Below, in pieces: positions 33,839 to 42,369 of a DNA stretch of 64,000 nt. The notes beneath the pieces were generated by a model. That model was not told where the DNA came from. It did no database searches and saw only the letters and a list, made by a program, of their open reading frames with translations. The stretch's first letter is position 1. Each line of letters opens with the position of its first letter. Source of the DNA: Rhizobium terrae (GTDB taxonomy: Bacteria > Pseudomonadota > Alphaproteobacteria > Rhizobiales > Rhizobiaceae); contig NZ_QJKM01000009.1 in assembly GCF_003425685.1 (NCBI RefSeq), forward strand, positions 124,001 through 188,000, written 5' to 3'. A program made the translations under genes and the position numbers.

Positions 33839-34945
33839 TCACTCGGCGGCGACGATCTTGCCGTCCTGCCACTTGAAGAGCGAGAAGCTCTGCGACGTCA
33901 GGTCGCCCGTTTCGCCATAGGTGAGCTTGCCGATGGCGGTGGCGACCGGCTCGCCTGTCTTCAGCGCCTTGGCGACGGCTTCCGCGTCCTCGGCGCTCTT
34001 TGCCTTTTCGATGCCGGCCTTGATGACCTCGACGGCGGCATAGGCATTCAGCGTGAAGGCTTCGGCCGGGATGTTGCGGGCGGCGAGAGCTTCGGCCGCC
34101 GCCTTGGAATCCGGGTTCTTGGTCGCGTCGGACGCATTGGTGAAGAGCGTGCCGGCTGCCGCCGTGGTGCCGATATTCCAGAATTCGCTGTTCGACAGGC
34201 CGTCGCCGCCGATGATCGTCGCCTTGACGCCGAGATCGGCGAGCTGGCGGGCGAGCAGGCCGCCTTCCGGATGATAGCCGCCGAAATAGATGACTTCGAC
34301 ACCGGCGGACTTCAGGCGGGTGGTGAGCGCGCTGAAGTCCTTGTCGCCTGCGGTCACCGCGTCGTTGACGACTTCCTTGACGCCGCCGGCATTGAGCGCG
34401 GCCTTGAAGGCATCGGCGAGGCCTTTGCCATAGGCGCCCTTGTCGTTGATGATGGCGACCTTCTTGTCCTTGAGGCTCTTCAGGACGTAATCGGCGGCGA
34501 CCACGGCCTGCTGGTCGTCGCGGCCGCAGGTGCGCAGCACGTTTGTGAGGCCGCGGGTGGTGAGCGCCGGCGTGGTCGCCGTCGGCGTGACCATCAGCAC
34601 GCCGTTTTCGGCAAGCACGTCGGAAGCAGGCATCGCAACACCGGAGGTGACCGGGCCGACGACGAAGCGAATGCCCTGACCGACGATCTGGTTGGCGGCG
34701 GAAACGCCCTGCTTGGGCTCGGCGGCATCGTCGGCGGCCTTCAGGACGACCTTCTCGCCGAGAATGCCGCCCTTCTTGTTGATCTCCGCAATGGCGGTTT
34801 CGGCGCCGTTCCTGACCTGGTCGCCATAGGCGGCGACCGGACCGGTCAGCGGCGCGATGAGGCCGATGACGATCTCGGCATGGGCGAGCTGCGCCGACAA
34901 AAGGGAAGCGAGGGCGGTTGCCCCCAGAAGCATCTTGAGGTTCAT
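33839..34945 (-). CDS. Branched-chain amino acid ABC transporter substrate-binding protein (LivJ-like)
   Basis: The 368-residue periplasmic binding protein has a signal peptide (residues 1-23, ALAHAE) and a type I binding-protein fold: [27 protein letters not shown] and the hinge blocks [15 protein letters not shown]. It would deliver branched-chain or related amino acids to a Liv-type ABC transporter, whose permease and ATPase genes are not in the window, so it is an orphan here. AAGGAG lies before the ATG. The 282-base gap upstream holds its promoter region; I see no gene in it. Confidence 0.94.
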   Translation of the reverse strand: MNLKMLLGATALASLLSAQLAHAEIVIGLIAPLTGPVAAYGDQVRNGAETAIAEINKKGGILGEKVVLKAADDAAEPKQGVSAANQIVGQGIRFVVGPVTSGVAMPASDVLAENGVLMVTPTATTPALTTRGLTNVLRTCGRDDQQAVVAADYVLKSLKDKKVAIINDKGAYGKGLADAFKAALNAGGVKEVVNDAVTAGDKDFSALTTRLKSAGVEVIYFGGYHPEGGLLARQLADLGVKATIIGGDGLSNSEFWNIGTTAAAGTLFTNASDATKNPDSKAAAEALAARNIPAEAFTLNAYAAVEVIKAGIEKAKSAEDAEAVAKALKTGEPVATAIGKLTYGETGDLTSQSFSLFKWQDGKIVAAE

Positions 34946-35227
34946 CTTGGTCTCCTTGGGTGGGGCCGTGAGAGGCCCGCGGTCAACGCCGCAGCTCGCG
35001 CCTGCCGTCTCCGATGCTTTTCAAGCATCGCGCCAAATGACGGAAGGCGGTGCGGTCGATGCCGTGCCGAGCCATGTTTGGCTTTCGGCGTGCGGCGGCA
35101 CAATCTGTAAAAATTTGGCCGGGATTCCGCAAGATGATATCAAACCGGCCGCAGTTTTTATCGATTTCACGAAAATCTGGCTGGAAATCGGCGCGGAAGA
35201 CACGGCCGTACGCATATCAGGCAGAGC

Positions 35228-35680
35228 TTATGCAGTATGTCTCAGCGTGCCGAGAAACGCCTGGACCTGACGGTTGAAGGCCTGGAACGCGTCCGGCTTC
35301 ATGCCGGAACGCTGTATTAGCGTATCGCCGAGGCACCTGCTTTGCACGACCAGCGCGCGGCCTGCATCGGTCAGGTGGACATGAACCTGGCGTTCGTCTT
35401 CCTTGCTGCGGTGCCGCTCCAGGAGGCCGGCCTGTTCAAGCCGCTTCACCGGAGGGGTGATGGTGCTCGATTCCAGCGAAAGCCTCTCGGCGATGGCTCC
35501 GACCGTCATGCCGTCCTGCTCTGCCAAGGCGCTCAGCACGAGATATTGAGGATAGGTTATGCCCATCTCGTCGAGCATCGGTTTGTAGAGGCGGTTGATG
35601 GCGATATTCGCTTCGTAAAGGGAGAAGCAAAGCTGATCGCTCAGCGGGTAAGGGGTATGGGCGGGTTTTGCTTCGCGCAT
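35228..35680 (-). CDS. MarR-family regulator, OhrR-like
   Basis: The 150-residue winged-HTH protein fits the OhrR branch: DQLCFSLYEANIAINRLYKPMLDEMGITYPQYLV carries the peroxide-sensing cysteine C18, and a second cysteine C116 (SRCLG) matches the partner of two-cysteine OhrR proteins. The wing is HRSKEDERQVHVHLT. OhrR represses organic-peroxide defence genes until C18 is oxidised. It is divergent from a chloroperoxidase-type hydrolase, and two palindromes with a TATCGCGATA core lie between them. The partner ohr gene itself is not here. Confidence 0.88.
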   Translation of the reverse strand: MREAKPAHTPYPLSDQLCFSLYEANIAINRLYKPMLDEMGITYPQYLVLSALAEQDGMTVGAIAERLSLESSTITPPVKRLEQAGLLERHRSKEDERQVHVHLTDAGRALVVQSRCLGDTLIQRSGMKPDAFQAFNRQVQAFLGTLRHTA

Positions 35681-35729
35681 GGCTCGATCCGATGACTTGG
35701 GTATGGCAAATTTATATCACAAAAAAATA

Positions 35730-35739
35730 TATCGCGATA
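35730..35739. promoter_or_regulatory. TATCGCGATA dyad, site 1
   Basis: Perfect 10-bp palindrome, 50 bases upstream of the OhrR-like start codon, flanked by A/T-rich sequence. Its core equals that of site 2. Likely operator for self-regulation. Confidence 0.5.
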
Positions 35740-35781
35740 AATATTTTTATGGACAGGTGCCGCAAAATGTATTAGCGAATG

Positions 35782-35795
35782 ATTATCGCGATAAT
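35782..35795. promoter_or_regulatory. ATTATCGCGATAAT dyad, site 2
   Basis: Perfect 14-bp palindrome with the same TATCGCGATA core as site 1, 54 bp away centre to centre, and about 150 bases upstream of the hydrolase start codon. A degenerate third copy (ATATCGAGATAT) follows at once. A TATCGCGATA core differs from textbook OhrR boxes. Confidence 0.55.
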
Positions 35796-35946
35796 TAATA
35801 TCGAGATATCAAAATCGCGAAAGTCCTTCCGATGCGTCACGGTGGCGACATCAAGGGGCCATAGGAACATCGAGCCGGGTCGCCGCCTGCGGTCCGTCTT
35901 GCAGTCACGTCCAATCATCAGAGATCATTTTCGAAGGGATAAGACC

Positions 35947-36786
35947 ATGAGCAGCAATTTCATCACCACCAAGGATGGCACTGAGATCTTCTACAAGGAC
36001 TGGGGTCCGAAGGATGCCCAACCGGTCGTCTTCCATCACGGCTGGCCGCTTTCCTCCGACGATTGGGACGCCCAGATGCTGTTCTTCCTGCACCAGGGTT
36101 TTCGCGTGATTGCCCATGACCGGCGCGGCCATGGCCGTTCGAGCCAGACCGAGACCGGCAACGAAATGAATACCTACGCGGCCGATGTCGCCGAACTCGT
36201 CGCCCATCTCGACCTGAAAAACGCCATTCATGTCGGCCATTCGACCGGCGGCGGCGAAGTCGCCCGATATGTGGCGCAACATGGCGGTGGCGGCCGCGTC
36301 GCAAAGGCCGTGCTAATGGGCGCCGTGCCGCCGATCATGGTCAAGACCGAAAACAACCCCGGCGGCCTGCCGATCGAAGTGTTCGACGGTTTTCGCGCGG
36401 CCCTTGCCACCAACCGGGCGCAGTTCTTCCGCGACGTTCCGGCCGGCCCGTTCTATGGCTTCAACCGCGAAGGCGCCCAGGTTTCCGAAGGCGTCATCCA
36501 GAACTGGTGGCGGCAGGGCATGATGGGCGGCACCAAGGCCCATTACGATTGCATCAAGGCCTTTTCCGAAACCGATTTCACCGAAGACCTGAAGGCGATC
36601 GACGTGCCGGTTCTCGTCATGCATGGCGACGACGATCAGATCGTGCCGATCGCCGACTCCGCACATCTGGCGATCAAGCTTCTGAAGAACGGCACGCTGA
36701 AGGTCTATGAAGGCCTGCCGCACGGCATGGCGACGACCCATGCCGATATCGTCAACGCCGATCTCCTGGCTTTCTTCAAGGCCTGA
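35947..36786 (+). CDS. Alpha/beta-hydrolase, non-haem chloroperoxidase/arylesterase type
   Basis: The 279-residue enzyme has the alpha/beta-hydrolase fold with nucleophile S99 ([11 protein letters not shown]), acid D230 (DDDQIVP) and H259 (LPHGMA). It matches bacterial cofactor-free chloroperoxidases, which are perhydrolases/esterases. The substrate is unknown. A purine-rich GGGATAAGACC precedes the ATG. The divergent OhrR-like gene and the shared dyads suggest induction by organic peroxide or another oxidant. Confidence 0.92.
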   Translation: MSSNFITTKDGTEIFYKDWGPKDAQPVVFHHGWPLSSDDWDAQMLFFLHQGFRVIAHDRRGHGRSSQTETGNEMNTYAADVAELVAHLDLKNAIHVGHSTGGGEVARYVAQHGGGGRVAKAVLMGAVPPIMVKTENNPGGLPIEVFDGFRAALATNRAQFFRDVPAGPFYGFNREGAQVSEGVIQNWWRQGMMGGTKAHYDCIKAFSETDFTEDLKAIDVPVLVMHGDDDQIVPIADSAHLAIKLLKNGTLKVYEGLPHGMATTHADIVNADLLAFFKA

Positions 36787-36801
36787 ACCGGACGCGCCAC
36801 G

Positions 36802-36828
36802 GAGGCTCGCCGCATTGCGGCGGGCCTC
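36802..36828. terminator. Hairpin between convergent hydrolase and TauE genes
   Basis: A 12-bp stem with one G:T pair (GAGGCTCGCCGC and GCGGCGGGCCTC, three-base loop) fills the short gap between the two stop codons. It lacks a long T-tract but is well placed to end both transcripts. Confidence 0.6.
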
Positions 36829-37577
36829 TACAATATCGGGCGGAGCAACATTTCCGTGCCGAGGATCAGAAGCGCCACCAGGAACCAGCGCCGGAAGGCC
36901 GGAGGGCTGATCCGGTTGCGGGCAAGCTGGCCGATCCACATGCCGATGAGCGCGGGCACCAGGGCCAGCGCGGAAAGCCAGAGGTTTCCCTGCTCATAGG
37001 CGCCGCGCAAAGCAAGCCCGGCGGCAAGCGCGATCGTCGAGACGGTGAAGGAGAGGCCGAGCGACTGGATGAGGTCGTCCTTTTCCAGCCCGAGTGCCTG
37101 GAGATAAGGCACGGCCGGAATGACGAAGACGCCCGTTCCGCCGGTGACGACGCCGGTCACGAGACCGACGGTCGGCGAGAGCCAGGGTTCCATATGCGCC
37201 GGCACCCGGAGCTGGCGGGCAAACAGCGTATGGCAGGCATAGGCCACGAGCGCCGCGCCAAGGGCTGCGGTGGTGACGGCCGTGTTGCCCTCGGTCAGCA
37301 GCGACGAGCCGGCAATCGTGCCGACCAGGATGGCGAGCATCATCGGCCAGAGGCGTTTCAGCACTGCGCCGGTGCGGGGGCCGGCAAGCAACTGCCAGAC
37401 ATTGGTGACGAAGGAGGGGACGATCAGCAGGCCGGCGGCCGTCAGCGGTGAGATCAGAGCGCCGAGCGCGCCCATGGCGACCGTCGGCAGGCCCATGCCG
37501 GTGACGCCCTTGACGAAGCCGGCGACGATGAAGGTCGCGGCGACCGCCGACAGAAGAACGATCTGATTTTCCACCAT
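36828..37577 (-). CDS. TauE/SafE-family sulfite/sulfonate exporter
   Basis: The 249-residue product has about eight membrane helices with the TauE/SafE repeat: FIVAGFVKGVTGMGLPTVAM in the first half and GLVTGVVTGGTGVFVIPAVPYL in the second. The family exports small anions such as sulfite, sulfoacetate or sulfolactate; the substrate is unknown. The gap to the upstream gene (about 218 bases) shows no other gene. It is convergent with the hydrolase gene. Confidence 0.9.
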   Translation of the reverse strand: MVENQIVLLSAVAATFIVAGFVKGVTGMGLPTVAMGALGALISPLTAAGLLIVPSFVTNVWQLLAGPRTGAVLKRLWPMMLAILVGTIAGSSLLTEGNTAVTTAALGAALVAYACHTLFARQLRVPAHMEPWLSPTVGLVTGVVTGGTGVFVIPAVPYLQALGLEKDDLIQSLGLSFTVSTIALAAGLALRGAYEQGNLWLSALALVPALIGMWIGQLARNRISPPAFRRWFLVALLILGTEMLLRPIL

Positions 37578-37795
37578 GTCTCCTCAAGCGCCGCCGGCAG
37601 ACCGGCCTCCGTGTCTATTTCCAGAAATCGACTGGCTTCGGTGCAAGGCGCGGCGCGACGATTCGCGTTCATGACACCCCGAGCCGGTGCTTGAAGCGGA
37701 GCACGTCGCCGCTATGTCATCGGACAGGTTGCAGGATGGATATTTTTGGCCATCTGGCAACCGGTTTGAGTAGACATATTGCGGGGACGATTTCG

Positions 37796-38770
37796 ATGCG
37801 GCGTTTTTCATGGATCCTGGGTGCGGTCCTTTCTCTGCTGCCGGTCCAGGAGGTGGCGGCGCAGGAGGCCACCGGGACGGACAATGACGACCTGCCTTTC
37901 GAGGCGCAGATCCAGCCCTGCTGGTCCACGCCGGCCGGCGCCAATACGCCGGCCGTCATCACTTTCAAGCTCAAGCCCGACGGCAATCTTGACGGAACGC
38001 CGGTGATCAAGAGCCGGGGGAAGGGGGCTTTGAACGAGGCTTTTGCCCGATCGGCTCTGAGGGCGATCATGAAATGCAGCCCATACAGGGTGGGCAACAA
38101 GCTGGAATATGAGACGACATTCATTCCAGATCCCACGGGGGCGCAGCCGGAGACGGCCGAGATGCCGCGACAGGTGCCGGCCGCGGATTTGCAGGATGGC
38201 GATCCGCGCACCCGCATTATCGATTTCGGTGACGTGAAGATCGGTTTCAAAGTCCCGGAGGGGTTTTGCGCCATCGATCCCAAGCGCGGCGGTTATCATC
38301 GAAAGCTCTGGCAGGCGCTGGCCCCGCCGCCGGAACGGAAATCGGAACTCAAGTCGCTGGATATCGATTGCGAGTCGCTGAAGAAAGCCGAGGCCGGTCA
38401 CAATATACGGCCGAAATACGGGTTCACGGTGACGCGTTTCCTTGAAGGCAAAAGACCCGTCCCGGCGAACCTCAACGACTTTCTCGACGAGGTGGAGAAG
38501 GATAAGGAACCGTTGACCCCGCGATATTGGGAGTATCCGCCGGTCGCCGGTTCACCGTTTCTTGGCCGCGATGACCGCGCCATCTATGCCGCGCAGCGTG
38601 TTCTGGAGGACGGGAAGATGGTCATGTCCGGTGTGAGTGCTTTTACGCTGGCGGGAGGGATGCCGATCCTGCTCAACCATTTCGCGGTCGAGGGACCTGA
38701 TCTTGCCCGGGAGCGGGAGGCGCGTATCGCGGAGATCGTTGCGGGGATGCGGGTGGGGAAGGAAGACTGA
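37796..38770 (+). CDS. Secreted protein with TolA/TonB C-terminal-like domain
   Basis: The 324-residue product has a signal peptide (residues 1-22, EVAAQEA) and, at about 35-115, a fold that resembles the C-terminal domain of TolA/TonB (IQPCWSTPAGANTPAVITFKLKPDGNL, then FARSALRAIMKCSPYRV); the two cysteines C-W and C-SPY are placed to pair as in TolA. The rest is unassigned. Unlike TolA it lacks a membrane anchor and helical rod, so a periplasmic partner role is likely. I start at ATG 37796; the 35 codons before it carry no signal. Confidence 0.75.
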   Translation: MRRFSWILGAVLSLLPVQEVAAQEATGTDNDDLPFEAQIQPCWSTPAGANTPAVITFKLKPDGNLDGTPVIKSRGKGALNEAFARSALRAIMKCSPYRVGNKLEYETTFIPDPTGAQPETAEMPRQVPAADLQDGDPRTRIIDFGDVKIGFKVPEGFCAIDPKRGGYHRKLWQALAPPPERKSELKSLDIDCESLKKAEAGHNIRPKYGFTVTRFLEGKRPVPANLNDFLDEVEKDKEPLTPRYWEYPPVAGSPFLGRDDRAIYAAQRVLEDGKMVMSGVSAFTLAGGMPILLNHFAVEGPDLAREREARIAEIVAGMRVGKED

Positions 38771-38790
38771 GGCACGCCGGCGTGCGGTTT

Positions 38791-38904
38791 CTCCCCTTGC
38801 AGGGGAGATGCCGGCAGGCAGAGGAAGGTCGCATACTCTTCCGTCGAATTTGCTGCCCCCTCTGTCACCGCCGGTGACATCTCCCCCTTCGACGGGGGAG
38901 ATGG
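38791..38904. repeat. RIME1-like palindromic element
   Basis: Two small hairpins, CTCCCCTTGCAGGGGAG at the left end and CTCCCCCTTCGACGGGGGAG at the right end, enclose inverted sequence around GATGCCGGCAGGCAGAG and CTCTGTCACCGCCGGTGACATC. This is the typical form of rhizobial RIME1. It fills the gap between two convergent genes. Confidence 0.8.
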
Positions 38905-38919
38905 GCAAACGGCGAAGCC

Positions 38920-40641
38920 TCAAGCCACCGCGCCGAACTGGGCTTCGTGGAGGCGGGCATAGGCACCGTTAGCGTTCAGCAGTTCGGCATGGGTGCCTTC
39001 CTCGACGATGCCTTCAGGCCCCATGACGACGATGCGGTCGGCATTGCGGATGGTGGCGAGCCGATGGGCGACGACGAGGGTGGTGCGGCCCTTCGACAGT
39101 TCGAGCAGGGCCTGCTGGATCGCCAGTTCGGTGGCCGAATCCAGCGCGGATGTCGCTTCGTCGAGGATGAGGATCGGCGGATTTTTCAGGAAGATGCGGG
39201 CGATCGCGAGGCGCTGCTTCTGGCCACCCGACAGCTTCACCCCGCGCTCTCCCGTCGGCGTGTCGAGGCCGAGCGGCAGCGACAGCACGAACCGGTCGAG
39301 GGCGGCCCGCCGCAGCGCTTCCATGATCTCCTCGTCGCTGGCACCGAGCCGGCCATAGGCGATGTTTTCGCGGATCGTCGAGCCGAACATGAAGACGTCC
39401 TGCTGGACGATGCCGATCTGGCTGCGCAGCGAGGCCTGCGTCATGTCGCGGATATCGATGCCGTCGATGGTGATCGCGCCGGCGGTGACGTCGTAGAAGC
39501 GCGGCAGCAGCGAGCAGACCGTCGTTTTGCCGGCGCCGGAAGGGCCGACGAAGGCGACCGTTTCTCCGGCCGCGATCCTGAGATCCAGATGTTCGAAGAC
39601 TCTTGCGCCATCCGAATAACCGAAGCTCACGTCGCGATAGGCGATATCGCCCTTGAGCGCGGTTACAGCGATTGCATCCGGCCGGTCGGCGAGATCGGGC
39701 TGGGTATCGATCAGATCGGTGAAGCGGCGGAAACCGGCAAAACCCTTCGGATACATTTCCAGGACCGAAGTGATCTTGTCGATCGGGTGGAAGAAGACGT
39801 TGACGAGCAGCAGGAAGCTGACGAAACCGCCGTAGCTCAGTTCACCCTGCACCACGAACCAGGTGCCGGCGATCATTACCGACAGTTGGACCAGCCGCGT
39901 GCCGAGATAGCTCAGCGCCACGCTTGCCGTCATATAGGCGTAGGCGTTGAGCTTGGTCGCCTTGTAGCCCTCGTTGTTGCGGGCGAAAAGCTGGCTTTCA
40001 TAGGCCTCGTTGCCGAAGGCCTTGACGACGCGGATGCCGCCGACGCTTTCCTGCACCCGCGTGTTGAAATCGCCGACCTTGCCGAACAGCGTGCGCCAGT
40101 TGATGGTCATGCGGGCGCCGTAGCGGCTGACGAGCCAGGTCATGAACGGCACGATGACGGTGGTCAGTAGCGCCAGCTTCCAGTGCACCGTGAACATCAG
40201 GATGAAGGCGCCGATGAAGGTCATGATCGCGATGAACAGATCTTCCGGGCCGTGGTGGGCGATCTCTCCGACCTCTTCCAGGTCCTTGGTGACATGGGTG
40301 ATGAGGTGGCCGGTGCGGGTGTTGTCGAAATACCGGAAGGAGAGTTTCTGGATATGGTCGAAGGCCTGCCGGCGCATGTCCGACTCGATCGAGATGCCGA
40401 GCGCATGGCCCCAGTAGTTGACGATCGCCATCAGGCCGGTATTGAGGGCGTAGACAGCAAGCAGCGCCAAGGCGACGCCAACGATCAGCGTCCAGTTCTG
40501 GCCGGGAAGCAACTCGTCGACGAAGAGCTTGACGGCGATCGGGAAGCCGAGTTCGAGCAGGCCGGCAAGCACCGCACAACCGAAATCAAGCAGAAACAGC
40601 GTCTTGTAGGGCGCGTAATAGGAGAAGAAACGACGAAGCAT
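38920..40641 (-). CDS. ABC exporter, fused permease and ATPase (MsbA/multidrug type)
   Basis: The 573-residue half-transporter has six membrane helices (residues about 15-290) and an ATPase domain with Walker A GPSGAGKT (366-373), signature LSGGQ (470-474), Walker B ILILDE (490-495) and the H-loop AHRLAT. It works as a homodimer and exports lipids, peptides or drugs. GGAGGGG lies five bases before the ATG but inside a CCCC-TGGA-GGGG hairpin. A 9-codon leader peptide with its own strong ribosome-binding site lies upstream, a layout typical of ribosome-mediated drug induction. Confidence 0.93.
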   Translation of the reverse strand: MLRRFFSYYAPYKTLFLLDFGCAVLAGLLELGFPIAVKLFVDELLPGQNWTLIVGVALALLAVYALNTGLMAIVNYWGHALGISIESDMRRQAFDHIQKLSFRYFDNTRTGHLITHVTKDLEEVGEIAHHGPEDLFIAIMTFIGAFILMFTVHWKLALLTTVIVPFMTWLVSRYGARMTINWRTLFGKVGDFNTRVQESVGGIRVVKAFGNEAYESQLFARNNEGYKATKLNAYAYMTASVALSYLGTRLVQLSVMIAGTWFVVQGELSYGGFVSFLLLVNVFFHPIDKITSVLEMYPKGFAGFRRFTDLIDTQPDLADRPDAIAVTALKGDIAYRDVSFGYSDGARVFEHLDLRIAAGETVAFVGPSGAGKTTVCSLLPRFYDVTAGAITIDGIDIRDMTQASLRSQIGIVQQDVFMFGSTIRENIAYGRLGASDEEIMEALRRAALDRFVLSLPLGLDTPTGERGVKLSGGQKQRLAIARIFLKNPPILILDEATSALDSATELAIQQALLELSKGRTTLVVAHRLATIRNADRIVVMGPEGIVEEGTHAELLNANGAYARLHEAQFGAVA

Positions 40642-40778
40642 GAAGGCCCCCTCCAGGGGCGAAAAGGCTCACATTGTCGATGAGGGTGGACTGAGTGGTC
40701 AGCCCGATACCGGCGCCGCCATTCAGCGTTGGGAAATACCGGCCGTTCTCATCGAATGAGCCTCCTTCACAGGTCGTT
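40642..40778 (-). promoter_or_regulatory. Structured leader of the ABC exporter mRNA
   Basis: The predicted 137-base leader has a two-part long-range stem: GGCTCA (40762-40757, minus strand) with TGAGCC (40671-40666), and CGATGAG (40754-40748) with CTCATCG (40684-40678), all perfect. Inside are CTGA-CCAC-TCAG and CGC/GCG hairpins. The leader peptide start codon lies in the second stem, and the Shine-Dalgarno of the exporter gene lies in a separate CCCC/GGGG hairpin. It matches no riboswitch class that I can recognise. Confidence 0.65.
40723..40752 (-). CDS. Nine-residue leader peptide MRTAGISQR
   Basis: AAGGAGG (40767-40761) lies eight bases before an ATG that opens MRTAGISQR followed by TGA. 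A full consensus Shine-Dalgarno for so short a frame, inside a foldable leader before an exporter gene, points to a regulatory leader peptide. Ribosome stalling on it would open the stem. The sequence ends in Q-R, so stalling may depend on a drug that binds the ribosome. No homologue is known to me. Confidence 0.65.
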   Translation of the reverse strand: MRTAGISQR

Positions 40779-40784
40779 GCGAGG

Positions 40785-40813
40785 TTTATAGTGCGATCCA
40801 GGGGCGATGTCTA
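40785..40813 (-). promoter_or_regulatory. Promoter of the ABC exporter transcript
   Basis: TAGACA (40813-40808), a 17-base spacer and TATAAA (40790-40785) each match the sigma-70 consensus at five of six bases. The start site would fall near 40778, just before the leader peptide ribosome-binding site. Confidence 0.65.
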
Positions 40814-40894
40814 CCGGGGCGGGTGGAGAAATGTTCCTGTTGCGGTGGAGGGCGCTGTCTTGTGTTCGGATGCTTCGATGCGCTCCGCATCCTT

Positions 40895-40925
40895 CGTCAT
40901 CCCTGTGACAAGTACAGGGATGACG
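40895..40925. repeat. Short palindromic element (12-bp arms)
   Basis: CGTCATCCCTGT and ACAGGGATGACG enclose a seven-base loop. The arms equal the outer arms of the 119-bp element at 24988-25106, so both belong to one repeat family. It may also end the aminotransferase or flanking transcripts. The rest of the 40814-40956 gap shows no gene. Confidence 0.7.
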
Positions 40926-40956
40926 GTGGCTTGGTCAGCGACCGCAACGCGCGATC

Positions 40957-42285
40957 TCAAATACCGTTCTTCAGGATCTCGCGCAGCTTCCCGAAGATCT
41001 CGTCGATGTGATGCTTTTCGACGATCAGCGGCGGCGACATGGCGATCGTGTCGCCGGTCGTGCGGATCAGGAGGCCGTCCTCGTAAGCCTTCAGGAAAGC
41101 GGTGAAGGCGCGTTTGGTGGGTTCGCCGGCAATCGGATCGAGTTCGATCGCACCGATCAGGCCGAGGTTGCGGATGTCGATGACGTTCGGCAGGTCCTTC
41201 AGCGAATGCAGGCCTTCCTCCCAATAGGGAGAAATGTCGCGGGCGCGTTCGAACAGGCCTTCCTCCCTATAGGTTTCGAGGGTCGCCAGGCCGGCGGCGG
41301 AGGCGATCGGATTGCCCGAATAGGTGTAGCCGTGCATGAATTCGATCATGTGCTCCGGGCCGTTCATGAAGGCGTCGTGGATTTCCGAGGTGACGAACAC
41401 CGCACCCATCGGGATGACGCCGTTGGTGAGGCCCTTGGCGGTGGTGATGATGTCCGGCCTGACGTCAAAATATTGAGCTGCAAACGGTGCGCCAAGCCGG
41501 CCGAAACCGGTGATGACTTCGTCGAAGATCAACAGGATGCCGTGCTTGGTGCAGATCTCGCGCAGCTTCTGCAGGTAACCCTTCGGCGGGATGAGCACGC
41601 CGGTGGAGCCCGCGACCGGTTCGACGATGACGGCGGCGACGGTGGAGGCGTCATGCAGCGTGACGATGCGTTCCAGCTCTGCCGCCAGATCGCCGCCATG
41701 TTCCGGTTCGCCCCGCGTGAAGGCGTTCTTGCCGGGCAGGTGGGTGTGCGGCAGATGATCCACACCGGTCAGAAGCGTGCCGAACATCTTGCGGTTGGCG
41801 ACGATGCCACCGACGGAAATGCCGCCGAAATTGACGCCGTGATAACCGCGCTCGCGGCCGATCAGGCGGAAGCGCGAGCCGTTGCCCTTCACGCGGTGAT
41901 AGGCGAGCGCCACCTTCAGCGCCGTCTCGACCGATTCGGAGCCGGAATTGGTGTAGAGGACATGGTTCATGCCCTCCGGCGCGATATCGACCAGGCGGTT
42001 CGCCAGTTCGAAGGCCTTGGGGTGGCCGAGCTGGAAGGCGGGAGCATAATCCAGTTCGCCGGCCTGTTCGCGGATCGCCTCGGTGATCTTCGGGCGGCAG
42101 TGGCCGGCATTGACGCACCAGAGGCCGGCGGTGGCATCGAGCACCTGACGGCCGTCATGGGTCGTGTAGTGCATATCCTTCGCACCGACGAAAAGACGGG
42201 GTTCCTTCTTGAACTGGCGGTTGGCGGTAAACGGCATCCAGAACGCCCGAAGGTCGTTGGGCGTGGTGTTCAGGCGATTGGACAT
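40957..42285 (-). CDS. Omega-amino acid--pyruvate aminotransferase, class III
   Basis: The 442-residue PLP enzyme transfers the amino group of an omega-amino acid (beta-alanine or similar) to pyruvate. It starts LRAFWMPFTANRQFKKEPRL, the signature of the BauA/omega-APT group, with cofactor lysine K284 (TTAKGLTNG) and D255 (IFDEVITGFGR). Start 42285 has GGAGAA eight bases upstream. A RutR-like dyad lies 67-84 bases upstream, which would fit beta-alanine made from pyrimidine breakdown. It could also act on polyamine products. Confidence 0.9.
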   Translation of the reverse strand: MSNRLNTTPNDLRAFWMPFTANRQFKKEPRLFVGAKDMHYTTHDGRQVLDATAGLWCVNAGHCRPKITEAIREQAGELDYAPAFQLGHPKAFELANRLVDIAPEGMNHVLYTNSGSESVETALKVALAYHRVKGNGSRFRLIGRERGYHGVNFGGISVGGIVANRKMFGTLLTGVDHLPHTHLPGKNAFTRGEPEHGGDLAAELERIVTLHDASTVAAVIVEPVAGSTGVLIPPKGYLQKLREICTKHGILLIFDEVITGFGRLGAPFAAQYFDVRPDIITTAKGLTNGVIPMGAVFVTSEIHDAFMNGPEHMIEFMHGYTYSGNPIASAAGLATLETYREEGLFERARDISPYWEEGLHSLKDLPNVIDIRNLGLIGAIELDPIAGEPTKRAFTAFLKAYEDGLLIRTTGDTIAMSPPLIVEKHHIDEIFGKLREILKNGI

Positions 42286-42351
42286 GAGATTCTCCATGGC
42301 CATTCGGTTTCTTCGGGTGGCCATTTCCCCGTCGGCGGCTTTGCGCCAAGT

Positions 42352-42369
42352 TTTGACTGCCTGGTCAAA
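42352..42369. promoter_or_regulatory. RutR-like operator upstream of the aminotransferase
   Basis: TTTGAC-N6-GTCAAA forms an 18-bp dyad. On the minus strand it reads TTGACCAGGCAGTCAA, which fits the RutR site TTGACCA-NN-TGGTCAA at 12 of 14 fixed bases. RutR responds to uracil, and beta-alanine is a uracil breakdown product. Confidence 0.45.

Noticed and set aside
33782..35110. 442-codon open frame on the plus strand
   Set aside because: It lies opposite the LivJ-like gene, which has a signal peptide and full family motifs.
40642..40778. Known riboswitch class in the exporter leader
   Set aside because: I compared it by eye with TPP, cobalamin, SAM-II, guanidine, fluoride and yybP-ykoY features and saw none. 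The leader peptide explains the layout better.
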